The notes below the pieces were generated by a model. The model saw only the letters and a list, made by a program, of their open reading frames with translations, did not search any database and was not told the origin of the DNA. A program made the translations under genes and the position numbers. Below, piece after piece: positions 32,689 through 45,698 of a DNA stretch of 64,000 nt (the stretch's first letter is position 1; each line of letters begins with the position of its first letter). The DNA lies in the NCBI GenBank assembly GCA_964651535.1, contig CAZYYE010000001.1:806001-870000 (forward strand), in the 5' to 3' direction. Source of the DNA: Terrimesophilobacter sp964651535 (GTDB lineage Bacteria; Actinomycetota; Actinomycetes; Actinomycetales; Microbacteriaceae).

Positions 32689-33719
32689 GGTGCAAGGCTA
32701 GCGAGCAATCGCTGCAGCGATTCGAGCCGTTGCGCTCCTGACTCGCCGAGGGCGCCCGCGCGCACCCCCTCATTGATCGCGCAGTCCGGCGAATCAGGCA
32801 AGTGCGTGCATCCTCGGGGGCAGTCCCTGGCGAGTTCGGCCAGGTCCGTGAACGACTTCAGGATGTTCGCGACGTTCACATGGCCGAGGCCGAACGATCG
32901 CACGCCGGGGGTGTCGATGATCCAGCCGCCCTGCCCTGGTCCGTCCACGCGGTACGAAATGCTGGATGAGGAGGTGTGCCGGCCGCGCCCGGTGACGACA
33001 TTTACGCGACCGATTGCCCGATTCGCCTCAGGGACGAGAGCGTTCACGAGGGTGGATTTGCCTACACCGGAGTGCCCCACCGCGACGGTCGTGTGTCCGG
33101 CGAGCAACTCGCGCAACCGGTCAAGCGGAAAGTTTCCGTGCTCGCTCGTCACGATCGGCAGATCCAGCCCGGCGAAACTCGCGAGAAATTCACTCGGATC
33201 TGCGAGGTCCGTTTTCGTGATGCACAGGATGGGGGAGATGCCTGCATCGAACGCCGCGACGAGGTAGCGGTCGACGAGCCGCGGCCGCGGCTCGGGATCC
33301 GCTGCCGCCACGACGATGAGCATTTGGTCTGCGTTCGCGACGATGATGCGCTCGACTTCGTCGGTGTCGTCAGCACTTCGGCGAAGCACTGTCGTGCGTG
33401 GTTGGATGCGCACGATCCGCGCGAGTGTCCCCTCGTCGCCGCTCGTGTCTCCCACGAGATCGACCCGGTCGCCCGTGACGATCGCGTGCTTGCGCAACTC
33501 GCTCGCCCTCGACGCCGTGACTTCGTGCTCGTGCCTCGTCCCCTCGCCGACGAGAACGAGATAGCGGCCGCGGTCGACCGTGAGCACGCGCCCGTCCACC
33601 GCATCCGCGTGGTCCGGCCGGATCTTCGTGCGGGCACGGTTCCTCTTGGGGTTGGGGCGTTCGCGTGCTTCGTAGTCGGCGTATTTGTCGTCTTCGTCGT
33701 CGTCGGTGAGCCAGCTCAT
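32685..33719 (-). CDS. rsgA: Ribosome small subunit-dependent GTPase A
   Basis: A 344-residue circularly permuted GTPase for 30S maturation. An OB domain comes first, then the G4 motif TKTD (about residue 185), then G1 GHSGVGKST, then G3 DTPGVRSFG, and the C-terminal zinc site CPRGCTHLPDSPDC. The order G4-G1-G3 is diagnostic. The N-terminal 35 residues are an acidic/basic actinobacterial extension. ATG 33719 is 13 nt after aroA. Confidence 0.96.
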   Translation of the reverse strand: MSWLTDDDEDDKYADYEARERPNPKRNRARTKIRPDHADAVDGRVLTVDRGRYLVLVGEGTRHEHEVTASRASELRKHAIVTGDRVDLVGDTSGDEGTLARIVRIQPRTTVLRRSADDTDEVERIIVANADQMLIVVAAADPEPRPRLVDRYLVAAFDAGISPILCITKTDLADPSEFLASFAGLDLPIVTSEHGNFPLDRLRELLAGHTTVAVGHSGVGKSTLVNALVPEANRAIGRVNVVTGRGRHTSSSSISYRVDGPGQGGWIIDTPGVRSFGLGHVNVANILKSFTDLAELARDCPRGCTHLPDSPDCAINEGVRAGALGESGAQRLESLQRLLASLAP

Positions 33720-33732
33720 CGGGACCGTCGCC

Positions 33733-35187
33733 TCAACCGAGTCCGAGGGAAAACGGATCGAAGGAGACCGAACTGGCGGAACCGGGATCGGTCGAATCCG
33801 ATCCGGAGCCTCCACGCGGGTGAACGAGTTCCTGCCAGAGTTCGGAGAACTCCGGCAGCGTCTTCGCGGTCGTGGCGATGTCCTCGATCTCAATGCCGTC
33901 CACGGCAAGCCCGATGATCGCTCCGGCAGTCGCCATCCGATGGTCGCCATAGGTGTGCCACACGCCACCGTGAAGAGGTTTCGGTTCGATCGCGAGCCCG
34001 TCTTCGAGTTCCGTCACGCTGCCGCCGAGCGCGCTCAGTTCGGCGGCGAGAGCCGCCAGCCGATCGGTTTCGTGGCCGCGCAAATGGCCGATCCCGGTGA
34101 TGCGGCTCGGGCTGTCAGCGAGCGCCGCCACCGCAACGAGTGCGGGAGCGAGCTCGCCTCCCTCGCTCAAGTCGAGTTCGATGCCGGGCAACGCGCCGCC
34201 GCCGAGCGCGCCCTTGCCGCCGTCGATCGTGAAGCTTGTTCCGCTTCGTCGTGCCTGGGCCCCGAACAGCGCGAGCAGCCGGTCCAATTGAGCGCCGACT
34301 TGCGTCGTGGATTCCGGCCAGTCCTCGATCGTCACGGTTCCCCCGGCGATGAGCGCGGCGGCCAGGAACGGCGCGGCATTGGACAAGTCCGGTTCGATGT
34401 CCACGTCGCGACCGCGAATTGCGCCGGGGGGGACTATCCACACCCCGGGTGCCGGGTTCGAAACCGATACGCCCCGCGCGGCGAGAGCGGCGACCGTCAT
34501 CTGGATGTGCGGAACGCTCGGAAGCGTGTCGCCCGTGTGGCGCAGCGTCAGCCCTTCTTCGAATCGCGCGGCGACGAGCAGGAACGCAGAAACGAACTGG
34601 CTGGATTCGCTCGCGTCCACCTCGAGTTCGCCGCCTGCAATGCGACCCATGCCGTAGAGGCTGAACGGGAGTGCGCCTCGGCCATCATCCGTCACGTCGA
34701 CGCCGAGAGAGCGCAGCGCGGTGATTGTTGCGCGCATGGGGCGCTTGCGCGCGTGCGCATCCCCGTCGAAGGCAACAGGTCCGAGAGCCAGTGCGGCGAC
34801 CGGCGGAACGAACCGCATGACGGTGCCCGCCAGCCCGCAGTCGATGGTTGTTCCCCCCGTGAGTTCCTGGGGAGTCACCCGCCAGTCCGCGCCGAACTCG
34901 CCGTCGCCCGGCACCTCATCGATGACGACGCCCAGTTCGCGGAGAGCCTCCACCATGAGAGCCGTATCGCGCGAGTGCAACGGAGAGCGCAGCAAGGACG
35001 GGCCATCCGCCAACGCGGAGAGCACAAGTTCTCGGTTCGTGAGCGACTTGGAACCCGGGATGCGAAGCGTGGAGGAAAGCGGACCTTCCGCGCGCGGCGC
35101 CGACCATGGACCGTCGGGAATCTCCAGAACGAGGTCGTCGTTCTGGTACGGATCGAACTCCGGCTTGGAATAACGGGAAACTAACAT
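33733..35187 (-). CDS. aroA: 3-phosphoshikimate 1-carboxyvinyltransferase (EPSP synthase)
   Basis: A 484-residue shikimate-pathway enzyme. It carries LRIPGSKSLTNRELVL (about 42-57, shikimate-3-phosphate and PEP site), HSRDTALM, the DGDAHARKRPM region, EPDLSNAAPFLAAAL and the C-terminal GDHRMATAGA. About 40 extra residues precede the core and about 30 Gly/Ser-rich residues follow it, making it longer than the usual 430. TACTCT ends 8 nt before the ATG. It is divergent from the sigR gene. Confidence 0.96.
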   Translation of the reverse strand: MLVSRYSKPEFDPYQNDDLVLEIPDGPWSAPRAEGPLSSTLRIPGSKSLTNRELVLSALADGPSLLRSPLHSRDTALMVEALRELGVVIDEVPGDGEFGADWRVTPQELTGGTTIDCGLAGTVMRFVPPVAALALGPVAFDGDAHARKRPMRATITALRSLGVDVTDDGRGALPFSLYGMGRIAGGELEVDASESSQFVSAFLLVAARFEEGLTLRHTGDTLPSVPHIQMTVAALAARGVSVSNPAPGVWIVPPGAIRGRDVDIEPDLSNAAPFLAAALIAGGTVTIEDWPESTTQVGAQLDRLLALFGAQARRSGTSFTIDGGKGALGGGALPGIELDLSEGGELAPALVAVAALADSPSRITGIGHLRGHETDRLAALAAELSALGGSVTELEDGLAIEPKPLHGGVWHTYGDHRMATAGAIIGLAVDGIEIEDIATTAKTLPEFSELWQELVHPRGGSGSDSTDPGSASSVSFDPFSLGLG

Positions 35188-35280
35188 TGGTTACCAGAGT
35201 ATCGGCAGTTCATTGCGACGAAATGGATGACTCAGCGTGCAGGCCCTACTCGAACACCCGGCATCAGCCTCGGCGTTTCC

Positions 35281-35306
35281 GGAATCCGGGATTCCCGACG
35301 CGAGTT
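35281..35306 (+). promoter_or_regulatory. SigR/SigH-type promoter (GGAAT-N18-GTT) upstream of the sigma-factor gene
   Basis: GGAAT at 35281-35285 and GTT at 35304-35306 are separated by exactly 18 nt, matching the actinobacterial SigR/SigH consensus. It lies about 20 nt before the ATG at 35327 and points to autoregulation by the thiol-oxidative-stress sigma factor. Confidence 0.8.
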
Positions 35307-35326
35307 GGGAACTAAGCTTGGCGGCG

Positions 35327-35932
35327 ATGACGAAGAGCACAACGAGATCAGAATCCGGACCTGACGACGCTGAAGCGGGCGAAGACTTGAGCGCCCTGTT
35401 CGAGGAACAGGCGCTGCCGTTCATGGACCAGCTCTACGCAGCAGCCATGCGAATGTCCCGGAATCCCGCCGATGCCGCCGATCTCGTGCAGGAGACCTTC
35501 GTGAAGGCGTTCGCCGCGTTCCATCGGTTTGAGCAGGGCACGAATCTCAAAGCCTGGTTGTATCGCATCCTCACGAACACGTTCATCAACATGTATCGCA
35601 AGAACCAGCGAAACCCCTATCAGGGCACCATCGACGAACTGGAGGATTGGCAACTCGGCAACGCTGTTTCAGCGACGGCGGCGACGACGCGGTCTGCAGA
35701 GGCCGAGGCGATCGACCACCTTCCGGACAGTGCCGTGAAGGACGCACTCCAGTCGATCCCCGAAGACTTCCGCCTCGCCGTGTACCTTGCGGATGTCGAA
35801 GGCTTTGCGTATCAGGAGATCGCTGACATCATGAAAACACCGGTGGGAACCGTCATGAGCCGGCTGCATCGCGGCCGAAAGATGCTCCGGGAACTGCTGG
35901 CCTCCTACGCCACCTCGGGAGCTGCACAATGA
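35327..35932 (+). CDS. sigR: RNA polymerase sigma factor, SigR/SigH type (thiol-oxidative and heat stress)
   Basis: A 201-residue ECF sigma factor of the SigR/SigH group. Region 2 (EEQALPFMDQLYAAAMRMSRNPADAADLVQETFVKAFAAF, about 25-65) and region 4 (DALQSIPEDFRLAVYLADVEGFAYQEIADIMKTPVGTVMSRLHRGRKML) are intact, with NLKAWLYRILTNTFINMYRKNQRNP between. ATG 35327 is chosen because a SigR-type promoter lies just upstream and an earlier ATG (35237) would be outside the transcript. Its zinc anti-sigma factor overlaps it by 4 nt. Confidence 0.95.
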   Translation: MTKSTTRSESGPDDAEAGEDLSALFEEQALPFMDQLYAAAMRMSRNPADAADLVQETFVKAFAAFHRFEQGTNLKAWLYRILTNTFINMYRKNQRNPYQGTIDELEDWQLGNAVSATAATTRSAEAEAIDHLPDSAVKDALQSIPEDFRLAVYLADVEGFAYQEIADIMKTPVGTVMSRLHRGRKMLRELLASYATSGAAQ

Positions 35933-36171
35933 CCGATTGCGGATGCGAGAAAGCTCTCGCGGAACTCGAAGAGTTTTTGCACAACGAACTGAATGAGGCC
36001 GACTACGCCGACGTGAAGAACCACATGGAGAACTGCGGCGACTGCGAGGCCGAGGCTCACGTCGGCGCTGTGCTCACGAAGGCAGTCCAGCGGGCATGCA
36101 AAGAGTCGATGCCCGAGGAACTGCGGATCCGGGTTCTCACCCGGATCCGCGAGATCCAGTCGAGTCACTGA
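35929..36171 (+). CDS. Mycothiol-system zinc anti-sigma factor (RsrA/RshA)
   Basis: An 80-residue ZAS-family anti-sigma factor. The HMENCGDC stretch gives the H-x3-C-x2-C zinc-binding redox switch (about residues 32-39), and an N-terminal cysteine pair CGC (4-6) is also present. Oxidation releases SigR and induces the disulphide-stress regulon, including mycothiol genes. It overlaps the sigma gene (ATGA), the standard arrangement. Confidence 0.93.
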   Translation: MTDCGCEKALAELEEFLHNELNEADYADVKNHMENCGDCEAEAHVGAVLTKAVQRACKESMPEELRIRVLTRIREIQSSH

Positions 36172-36193
36172 CGTCGGTCCGTCCGACCTCCGG

Positions 36194-36574
36194 CTACTCG
36201 CCTCCGCCCTCGGGGGAGGGCGCCGGGTCCGGCTGTTGCGGAGCGGGCTGCTGCGGGCCCGGGGCCAGTTCGCGCTTGTCCCTCAGATCCTGAAGTCGTT
36301 CGCGGGCGTGCTCGCGCCGTTGTTCCCGCTGGTCCGCACGAGGGTGCTCCACCGTGATGTGCGCCGCAGGGCCGCGGTCCTGCGCTGTCGACGGGCCAAC
36401 CTGCTGGCCGATCAGGATTCCCCCGAGGAGCCCCAGCCCGAGCAGGCCGACGCCGGCCAGGGAGGTCAGGACCCATCGGGATGTGTTTGACGGGCCGGAA
36501 GCGACGAGGACGGGCTGCACGTCGGCAGCCGCATCGCGTTCAGGGGCATCTTCTGCTTTTGATGTATTCGCCAT
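36194..36574 (-). CDS. Hypothetical single-pass membrane protein
   Basis: A 126-residue protein with a variable N-terminus (residues 1-32), one membrane helix WVLTSLAGVGLLGLGLLGGILIG (about 34-56), a highly charged R/E/Q-rich stretch and a Pro/Gln-rich C-terminus. I do not recognise the family. It is convergent with the anti-sigma gene and divergent from a response regulator. Low-complexity composition means that orthologues would be hard to find by sequence. The clear membrane helix and ATG support a real gene. Confidence 0.65.
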   Translation of the reverse strand: MANTSKAEDAPERDAAADVQPVLVASGPSNTSRWVLTSLAGVGLLGLGLLGGILIGQQVGPSTAQDRGPAAHITVEHPRADQREQRREHARERLQDLRDKRELAPGPQQPAPQQPDPAPSPEGGGE

Positions 36575-36661
36575 GGGTGTACCTTTCTGCGCAGCGACTC
36601 GAGGCGAGAGGCCGTGCAGGAACGAGGTTGGTCGCGCCGGCTATGCGATCACCCTGCCGAT

Positions 36662-36705
36662 CTTATGAATCCACCGAGACTCCACGTGCTCGGCAGATTC
36701 ATAGG
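36662..36705. promoter_or_regulatory. Imperfect 17-bp inverted repeat between the membrane protein and the response regulator
   Basis: Arms 36662-36678 and 36689-36705 match at 14 of 17 positions around a 10-nt centre, with perfect TATGAATC/GATTCATA cores. It lies 43 nt before the response-regulator ATG and may be its own binding site. Confidence 0.5.
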
Positions 36706-36748
36706 ATGGGCACAGGAAACGCTGAATCGAGCATGGGAAGAATGCTGA

Positions 36749-37486
36749 ATGAGCGAAACAGCCAGGCCGCAACAACTCGTTCGGCGGGACGGTTCCCCGA
36801 TCCGCGCTCTCGTCGTCGACGACGAAGCCTCCCTCGCGGACTTGCTGTCGATGGCGCTGCGCTACGAGGGGTGGGATGTCAAAGCGGCGCTCAAGGGGCA
36901 TGACGCGCTGACGTTCGCGCGCGAGTTCCAACCCGATGTGATCGTGCTCGACATCATGCTCCCGGACATTGATGGGCTGGATGTTCTTCGCCGGCTTCGA
37001 CAGGACGGCTTCGACGGTCCTGTGCTGTTCCTCACTGCCAAAGACGCAGTTCGCGACCGGATTGCAGGGCTGACCGCGAGCGGCGACGACTACGTCACCA
37101 AGCCGTTCAGCCTCGAGGAACTCGTCGCGCGGTTGCGCGGGCTCCTCCGACGCAGCGCGCGAGCCGTCGATGCCGTCGACGACCCGGAAGTGCGCGTCGG
37201 AGATCTCGTGCTCAACGAAGAGCGCTATGAGGTGGCCAGGGGAGGCGTTCCCATCGATTTGACCGCGACAGAGTTCGAACTTCTCCGCTATCTCATGAGG
37301 AATCCGCGCCGTGTCCTCAGCAAGGCGCAGATCCTGGACCGCGTGTGGAGCTATGAGTTCGGCGGAAGGTCGAGCATCGTCGAGTTGTACATCTCCTACT
37401 TGCGCAAGAAAGTCGACTCGCTGGGGGCACCGATGATCCACACGGTTCGCGGGGTCGGGTACACCATCAAAGCAGTACCCTCGTGA
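36749..37486 (+). CDS. OmpR-family response regulator
   Basis: A 245-residue regulator. The receiver domain has the acidic pair at VVDDE (about 23-25), phosphoacceptor Asp68 in VLDIMLP, and the Lys in YVTKPF. The DNA-binding winged helix begins near residue 150 (VRVGDLVLNEERYEVARG, LTATEFELLRYL, YISYLRKKVD, HTVRGVGYTI). It overlaps the kinase gene by 4 nt. The pair resembles mycobacterial TrcR/TrcS-type systems in layout; the stimulus is unknown. Confidence 0.93.
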   Translation: MSETARPQQLVRRDGSPIRALVVDDEASLADLLSMALRYEGWDVKAALKGHDALTFAREFQPDVIVLDIMLPDIDGLDVLRRLRQDGFDGPVLFLTAKDAVRDRIAGLTASGDDYVTKPFSLEELVARLRGLLRRSARAVDAVDDPEVRVGDLVLNEERYEVARGGVPIDLTATEFELLRYLMRNPRRVLSKAQILDRVWSYEFGGRSSIVELYISYLRKKVDSLGAPMIHTVRGVGYTIKAVPS

Positions 37487-38920
37487 TCCGAACCCGCGCG
37501 CCCTGGTCGTTGCGTCGGCGCCTCGTGTTCGGCATGGTCGCCCTGCTCGCCCTCATGAGCATCGTGATCGGCGCTGCGAGCGTCCTCTCCCTTCGGCAGG
37601 CGCTCCTTCAGCGGCTGGACGCGCAATTGGCCTCGGCCATGGCTCGAAGCCAGACTTTCCTTCCGCAATTGGGCCTGGGTCCGATGGATGAACCTCCGGG
37701 CACGGGAACGGGCCAGGCCGCTGGCACCCTCGGCCTCATCGTGCGGGACGGCAGAATCATTGCGCCCCGGTACCTCGACGACGATGCGGTTTTGCAGACG
37801 CTCACGGCACGTCAACAGCGCGTGCTGCTGTCCGTGGACTCGTCGCGGCCCGTGTCGGTGCAGTTGGCCGGGGAACTCGGAGCCTACCGGATTGTGAGCG
37901 CGACGACCGCGCGAGGGTTCGAGCTGCTCGTCGGATTGCCCATGCGCGAACTGAACGCGACCACCGGTCAGCTCGTGCTCATTATTTCTCTCGTCACAGC
38001 CCTCGGAATCGCCCTCGCGGCTGGGATCGCCACGTTCGTCGTCCGGGTCGCGCTTCGGCCGCTGTCCGGTGTCGTCGCAACCGCTGCCCGCGTCTCGGAT
38101 CTCGAACTCGACAAGGGCGACGTGGCGCTCGCCGAGCGCGTGCCCATGGCCGACTCCGACACGTCGACGGAAGTCGGCCAGGTCGGCGCGGCGCTCAATC
38201 GCATGCTCGAACATGTCGCTTCGGCGCTCAGCGCCCGACAGGCGAGCGAAAGCAAAGTGCGCCAGTTCGTCGCGGATGCGAGCCACGAGCTGCGCACGCC
38301 CCTCGCCTCCATTCGGGGCTACTCGGAGCTCACGAGGCGAAGCGGACACGAACTGCCGCCCGACATCGCGAAGTCGCTTGCCCGCATCGAGTCCGAATCG
38401 ATTCGGATGACGGCGCTCGTGGAGGAACTGCTCCTGCTTGCCCGGCTCGACGAGGGGACAGAACTCAGGCTGGAGGCCGTGGATGTGGGGGCGCTCGTCG
38501 CGGATGCCGTCGAGGATGCCCGGGCCGCGGCCCCCGACCACGTATGGGCGTGCGAATCAGGCCAGAGCCAGATCACCGTCTCGGGTGATCCTGCCCGTTT
38601 GCACCAGGTGCTGGCCAACCTCCTCGGGAACGCGCGCGTTCACACCCCGCCGGGAACAACCGTGACGGCGAGCGTGACGGCAACACGCGGCCGTGCGTGC
38701 ATCACGGTGGCCGACGACGGCCCGGGGATCCCCGAGGAATTGCTTCCCACGCTGTTCGAGCGGTTCGTACGCGGCGACGGATCGCGGTCGCGCACCGCCG
38801 GAAGCACGGGCCTGGGGCTTGCCATCGTGAAAGCGATAGTAGACGCACACGGCGGGCACATCGAGGTCACGAGCGAGCCGGGGGACACCCGGTTCACGGT
38901 TTTCCTGAACGACGCGAACG

Positions 38921-38934
<14 letters not shown>
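37483..38934 (+). CDS. Sensor histidine kinase
   Basis: A 483-residue membrane kinase. TM1 is at about 15-37, followed by an extracytoplasmic sensor domain (about 38-160), TM2 at about 163-188, HAMP (189-245), and HisKA with His268 in ADASHELRTPLASIRGY. HATPase_c follows with LLGNARVHT (N box), ADDGPGIP (G1) and STGLGLAIVKAI (G2). It pairs with the overlapping OmpR-type regulator. Its end overlaps the convergent kgd gene by 14 bp. Confidence 0.94.
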
Positions 38935-42676
<3,742 letters not shown>

Positions 42677-42828
42677 GCCTGACCGCCTGCTCTCTGTTGT
42701 CAGTGCCTGAATCGTTTAGGCATCAATTTTCGGTGCCGTAATGGGAGGCGCAATGGCAACCCGTGACCCAGCTTAATCGCAATCGGCTGCGAAGCCCGTG
42801 TCATACCGAAACGACTACCCTTAAAATC

Positions 42829-44268
42829 ATGCGCTTTTACGATACGACCCCGGCCAACGACCTCACCTACTCGGACGTGTTTCTTGTCCCGAGTCGTTCC
42901 GACGTCGCAAGCCGGCTGGATGTTTCGCTCGCGACGGATGACGGCACCGGCGCGACGATTCCGCTCGTATCCGCCAACATGAACTCCGTGACGGGCCCGA
43001 ACCTCGCCGCGACCATGGCGCGACGCGGAGGCCTCGGAGTGCTGCCGCAGGACATGCACCTGCAGGACCTCGACGCGGCCATCCGCTGGGTGAAGGCCCA
43101 GCCGATACTGTTCGACACGCCCCTCGAGCTCGCACCCGACGCCACGGTCGCCCACGCACTGAGGCTCATTCCACCCCATGAGGGATTGGGAATTGTTGTC
43201 CGAACCGCGGCGGGCGAATACCTGGGCTGCGTCGAAGCGCCTGCGCTCGCGACGGCTCTTCCCCACGCGCCCCTCGGCGACATCCTGAAGGGGGCAGTCG
43301 CCACGATCGATGCCGACGATGTGACCGACCCGAGGAAAGCGTTTGACCTCATGGTCGCTGCGGACCTCGACTTCGCCCCGGTCACGCGCCACGGCGTCGT
43401 CGTCGGAACGTTGAGCAGGAAGGGCGCGCTGCGGTCCACCCTGTACACGCCGAACGTCGACGGTGAGGGGCGGTTGCGGGTTGCAGCGGCCGTCGGCATC
43501 AACGGGGATGTCGGTGCGAAAGCGAAAGCGCTCGCCGCCGCCGGTGTCGACACGCTCGTTCTCGACACTGCGCACGGAGACCAGGAAACGATGCTGAGCG
43601 CGGTGGCCGCCGTCGCGCGGCTCAACCTGTCGAAGCCCCTCGTGGCGGGCAACGTCGTCACGGCGTCGGCGGTTCGCGACATTACCGCCGCCGGCGCGAC
43701 CATCGTCAAAGTGGGGGTCGGGCCCGGCGCCATGTGCACGACCCGCATGATGACCGCCGTCGGCCGGCCCCAGTTTTCCGCCGTGCTCGAGACCGCGGCC
43801 GCTGCCAGGGAACTGGGCGCGGCCGTGTGGGCCGACGGCGGAGTTCGGTACCCGCGCGATGTCGCGCTCGCGCTCGCGGCCGGGGCGGCATCCGTCATGA
43901 TCGGCTCGTGGTTCTCCGGAACGATCGAAGCGCCGGGCAGGCTGGAAACGGATGAGGCGGGCAAACTCTACAAGGACAGTTGGGGGATGGCCTCGACGAA
44001 AGCCGTGCAGGATCGCTTTGACCGGCTCGAGCCGTACGAGCTCGCGCGAAAGACGCTGTTCGCGGAAGGGATCTCCTCGTCGCGGATCTACCTCGACCCC
44101 CAGCGACCTTCGGTTGAGGACCTCATCGACATGATCACCTCGGGCGTGCGGTCCTCGTTCACCTACGCGGGAGCGCGGGATCTCGCCCAGTTCCGGGACA
44201 GGGCACTCATCGGCATCCAGTCGGCCGCAGGGTACGAAGAAGGCAAGGCGCTGCCCGTCGGCTGGTAA
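42829..44268 (+). CDS. guaB1: GuaB1 family IMP dehydrogenase-related protein (probable GMP reductase)
   Basis: A 479-residue IMPDH-like enzyme with LTYSDVFLVPSRSDV at the start and two CBS domains (about 90-205). The catalytic Cys lies in VGVGPGAMCTTRM, and NMNSVTG, LDTAHGD and the flap region SGVRSSFTYAGA are also present. The actinobacterial GuaB1 branch has been shown in mycobacteria to reduce GMP to IMP rather than oxidise IMP. TACCCT (42816-42821) lies 7 nt before the ATG, so the leader is very short. It is divergent from kgd. Confidence 0.9.
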   Translation: MRFYDTTPANDLTYSDVFLVPSRSDVASRLDVSLATDDGTGATIPLVSANMNSVTGPNLAATMARRGGLGVLPQDMHLQDLDAAIRWVKAQPILFDTPLELAPDATVAHALRLIPPHEGLGIVVRTAAGEYLGCVEAPALATALPHAPLGDILKGAVATIDADDVTDPRKAFDLMVAADLDFAPVTRHGVVVGTLSRKGALRSTLYTPNVDGEGRLRVAAAVGINGDVGAKAKALAAAGVDTLVLDTAHGDQETMLSAVAAVARLNLSKPLVAGNVVTASAVRDITAAGATIVKVGVGPGAMCTTRMMTAVGRPQFSAVLETAAAARELGAAVWADGGVRYPRDVALALAAGAASVMIGSWFSGTIEAPGRLETDEAGKLYKDSWGMASTKAVQDRFDRLEPYELARKTLFAEGISSSRIYLDPQRPSVEDLIDMITSGVRSSFTYAGARDLAQFRDRALIGIQSAAGYEEGKALPVGW

Positions 44269-44298
44269 TGCCCCCGCGACGTTATACTCGATGAGATA

Positions 44299-44403
44299 AT
44301 GGACGACCCTCCGCCTGAACGAGGCCGTGCTCAGCACTGCGCCGACGTTTTGCATGAACCGCACGTGAGCGACGTCACTCAGCAGGTATCGTGCCCGAGT
44401 TGA
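44299..44403 (+). CDS. Possible 34-codon upstream ORF overlapping the CNNM gene
   Basis: ATG 44299 to TGA 44401-44403 encodes a 34-residue Pro/His/Asp-containing peptide (MDDPPPERGRAQHCADVLHE...) that overlaps the next start codon by 13 nt. A strong TATACT -10 (44283-44288) would start transcription at about 44295, 4 nt before the ATG, so any transcript carries this frame. It could couple translation or sense a metal, but coding is unproven. Confidence 0.35.
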   Translation: MDDPPPERGRAQHCADVLHEPHVSDVTQQVSCPS

Positions 44404-45698
44404 TCATGCTCGGAGCCGGACTGCTCCTCACGATCGGCACCGGGCTCTTCGTCGCATCGGAGTTCTCCCTGGTGAGCCTCGATCGGTCCGAACTGGAAGC
44501 GCGCCGCGACCGCGGAGAGCGCGGCCTCAGAATCACCATTGGCGCGCTCAAGCGCACCTCCACCCACTTGTCCAGCGCGCAATTGGGAATCACCCTCACG
44601 ACGCTGCTCACCGGATTCCTGCTGGAGCCCGCCGTGAGCAGCCTCCTGCGCGGCCCGCTGGAATCTTTGGGGATGCCGGGCGGGGCCGTTACCGCGTCCG
44701 CGAGCATCATCGCGATCCTGCTCGCAACGCTCCTGTCGATGATCGTCGGCGAACTCGTGCCGAAGAACTTCGCCCTTGCGCTCCCCTTGCGCGTTGCCCG
44801 GATCGTGCTGCCCTTCCAGGTTGCGTTTACGTGGCTGTTCCGGCCGGCCGTGACGGTACTCAACAACACCGCAAACCTCATCCTCCGGATGTTCGGAATT
44901 GAGCCGAAGGAAGAATTGTCGTCCGCGCGCACCGCGGAGGAGCTGCGGTCGCTCGTCCGACGCTCCGCGACCGCGGGAAGCCTCGACCTTGACACGGCAA
45001 CTCTTCTGTCGAGGACGCTCGTGTTCGCCGGACATGATGCGTCGGATGCCATGACGCCGCGTCCGCGGGTCGCGAGCGTGGACAAGTCGGACACTGCCGA
45101 CGCCGTCGTCGCGCTCGCGAGGTCGACCGGGTTCTCGCGGTTCCCGGTCATCGACGACAGCATCGATGACATCGTCGGGCTCGTTCATGTGAAGAGCGCA
45201 GTTGCCGTCCCACTCGACCGTCGAGCGGATGTCCCGGTCTCCGCCCTGACCTCCGATGCGTTGAGCGTTCCGGAAACCATGAAACTGGACGCTTTGCTCG
45301 GTGAATTGCGCGGTCGGGGATTCCAGATGGCTGTCGTGCTCGATGAGTACGGCGGCACGGCGGGCGTCGTCACCCTCGAGGATCTCGTTGAGGAGCTCGT
45401 CGGCGAGGTCGCGGACGAGCACGACCGCTCCCGGGCCGATGTCGTGGCGTCGAAATCCGGCATCACGTTCCCCGGAATGCTTCGCCCGGACGAACTCCTC
45501 GATCGGGCCGGCGTGCGGGTGCCGGATGACGGACCATACGAAACAGTCGCCGGATTCATCATGAGCGAGCTGGGTCGGCTTCCCGTGGTGGGAGACGTCG
45601 TGGAGCTGCCGAGCGGCGAATTGCGCGTCGAGCGGCTGGACGGGCGCAGGATCGATCGCGTGCGATTCACCCCCACGCCGGACGGAGGTTCGGAATGA
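44391..45698 (+). CDS. Hemolysin family/CNNM-CorC transporter (DUF21, CBS pair, CorC_HlyC)
   Basis: A 435-residue protein: four-helix DUF21 (CNNM) domain (about 1-185) with SSAQLGITLTTLLTGF and VGELVPKNFALA, a CBS pair (about 205-335), and a CorC_HlyC C-terminal domain (about 350-430). The family handles Mg or Co, mostly export. The GTG start is supported by the hydrophobic N-terminus PELIMLGAGLLLTIG. It overlaps the next, related gene by 4 nt, so two paralogues are made together and may form a heteromer. Confidence 0.9.
   Translation: MPELIMLGAGLLLTIGTGLFVASEFSLVSLDRSELEARRDRGERGLRITIGALKRTSTHLSSAQLGITLTTLLTGFLLEPAVSSLLRGPLESLGMPGGAVTASASIIAILLATLLSMIVGELVPKNFALALPLRVARIVLPFQVAFTWLFRPAVTVLNNTANLILRMFGIEPKEELSSARTAEELRSLVRRSATAGSLDLDTATLLSRTLVFAGHDASDAMTPRPRVASVDKSDTADAVVALARSTGFSRFPVIDDSIDDIVGLVHVKSAVAVPLDRRADVPVSALTSDALSVPETMKLDALLGELRGRGFQMAVVLDEYGGTAGVVTLEDLVEELVGEVADEHDRSRADVVASKSGITFPGMLRPDELLDRAGVRVPDDGPYETVAGFIMSELGRLPVVGDVVELPSGELRVERLDGRRIDRVRFTPTPDGGSE

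Noticed and set aside
34431..34445. TATCCACAC resembling the tad box / DnaA box inside aroA
   Set aside because: One mismatch to the box, inside a coding region, with no start codon or -10 at the required distance.
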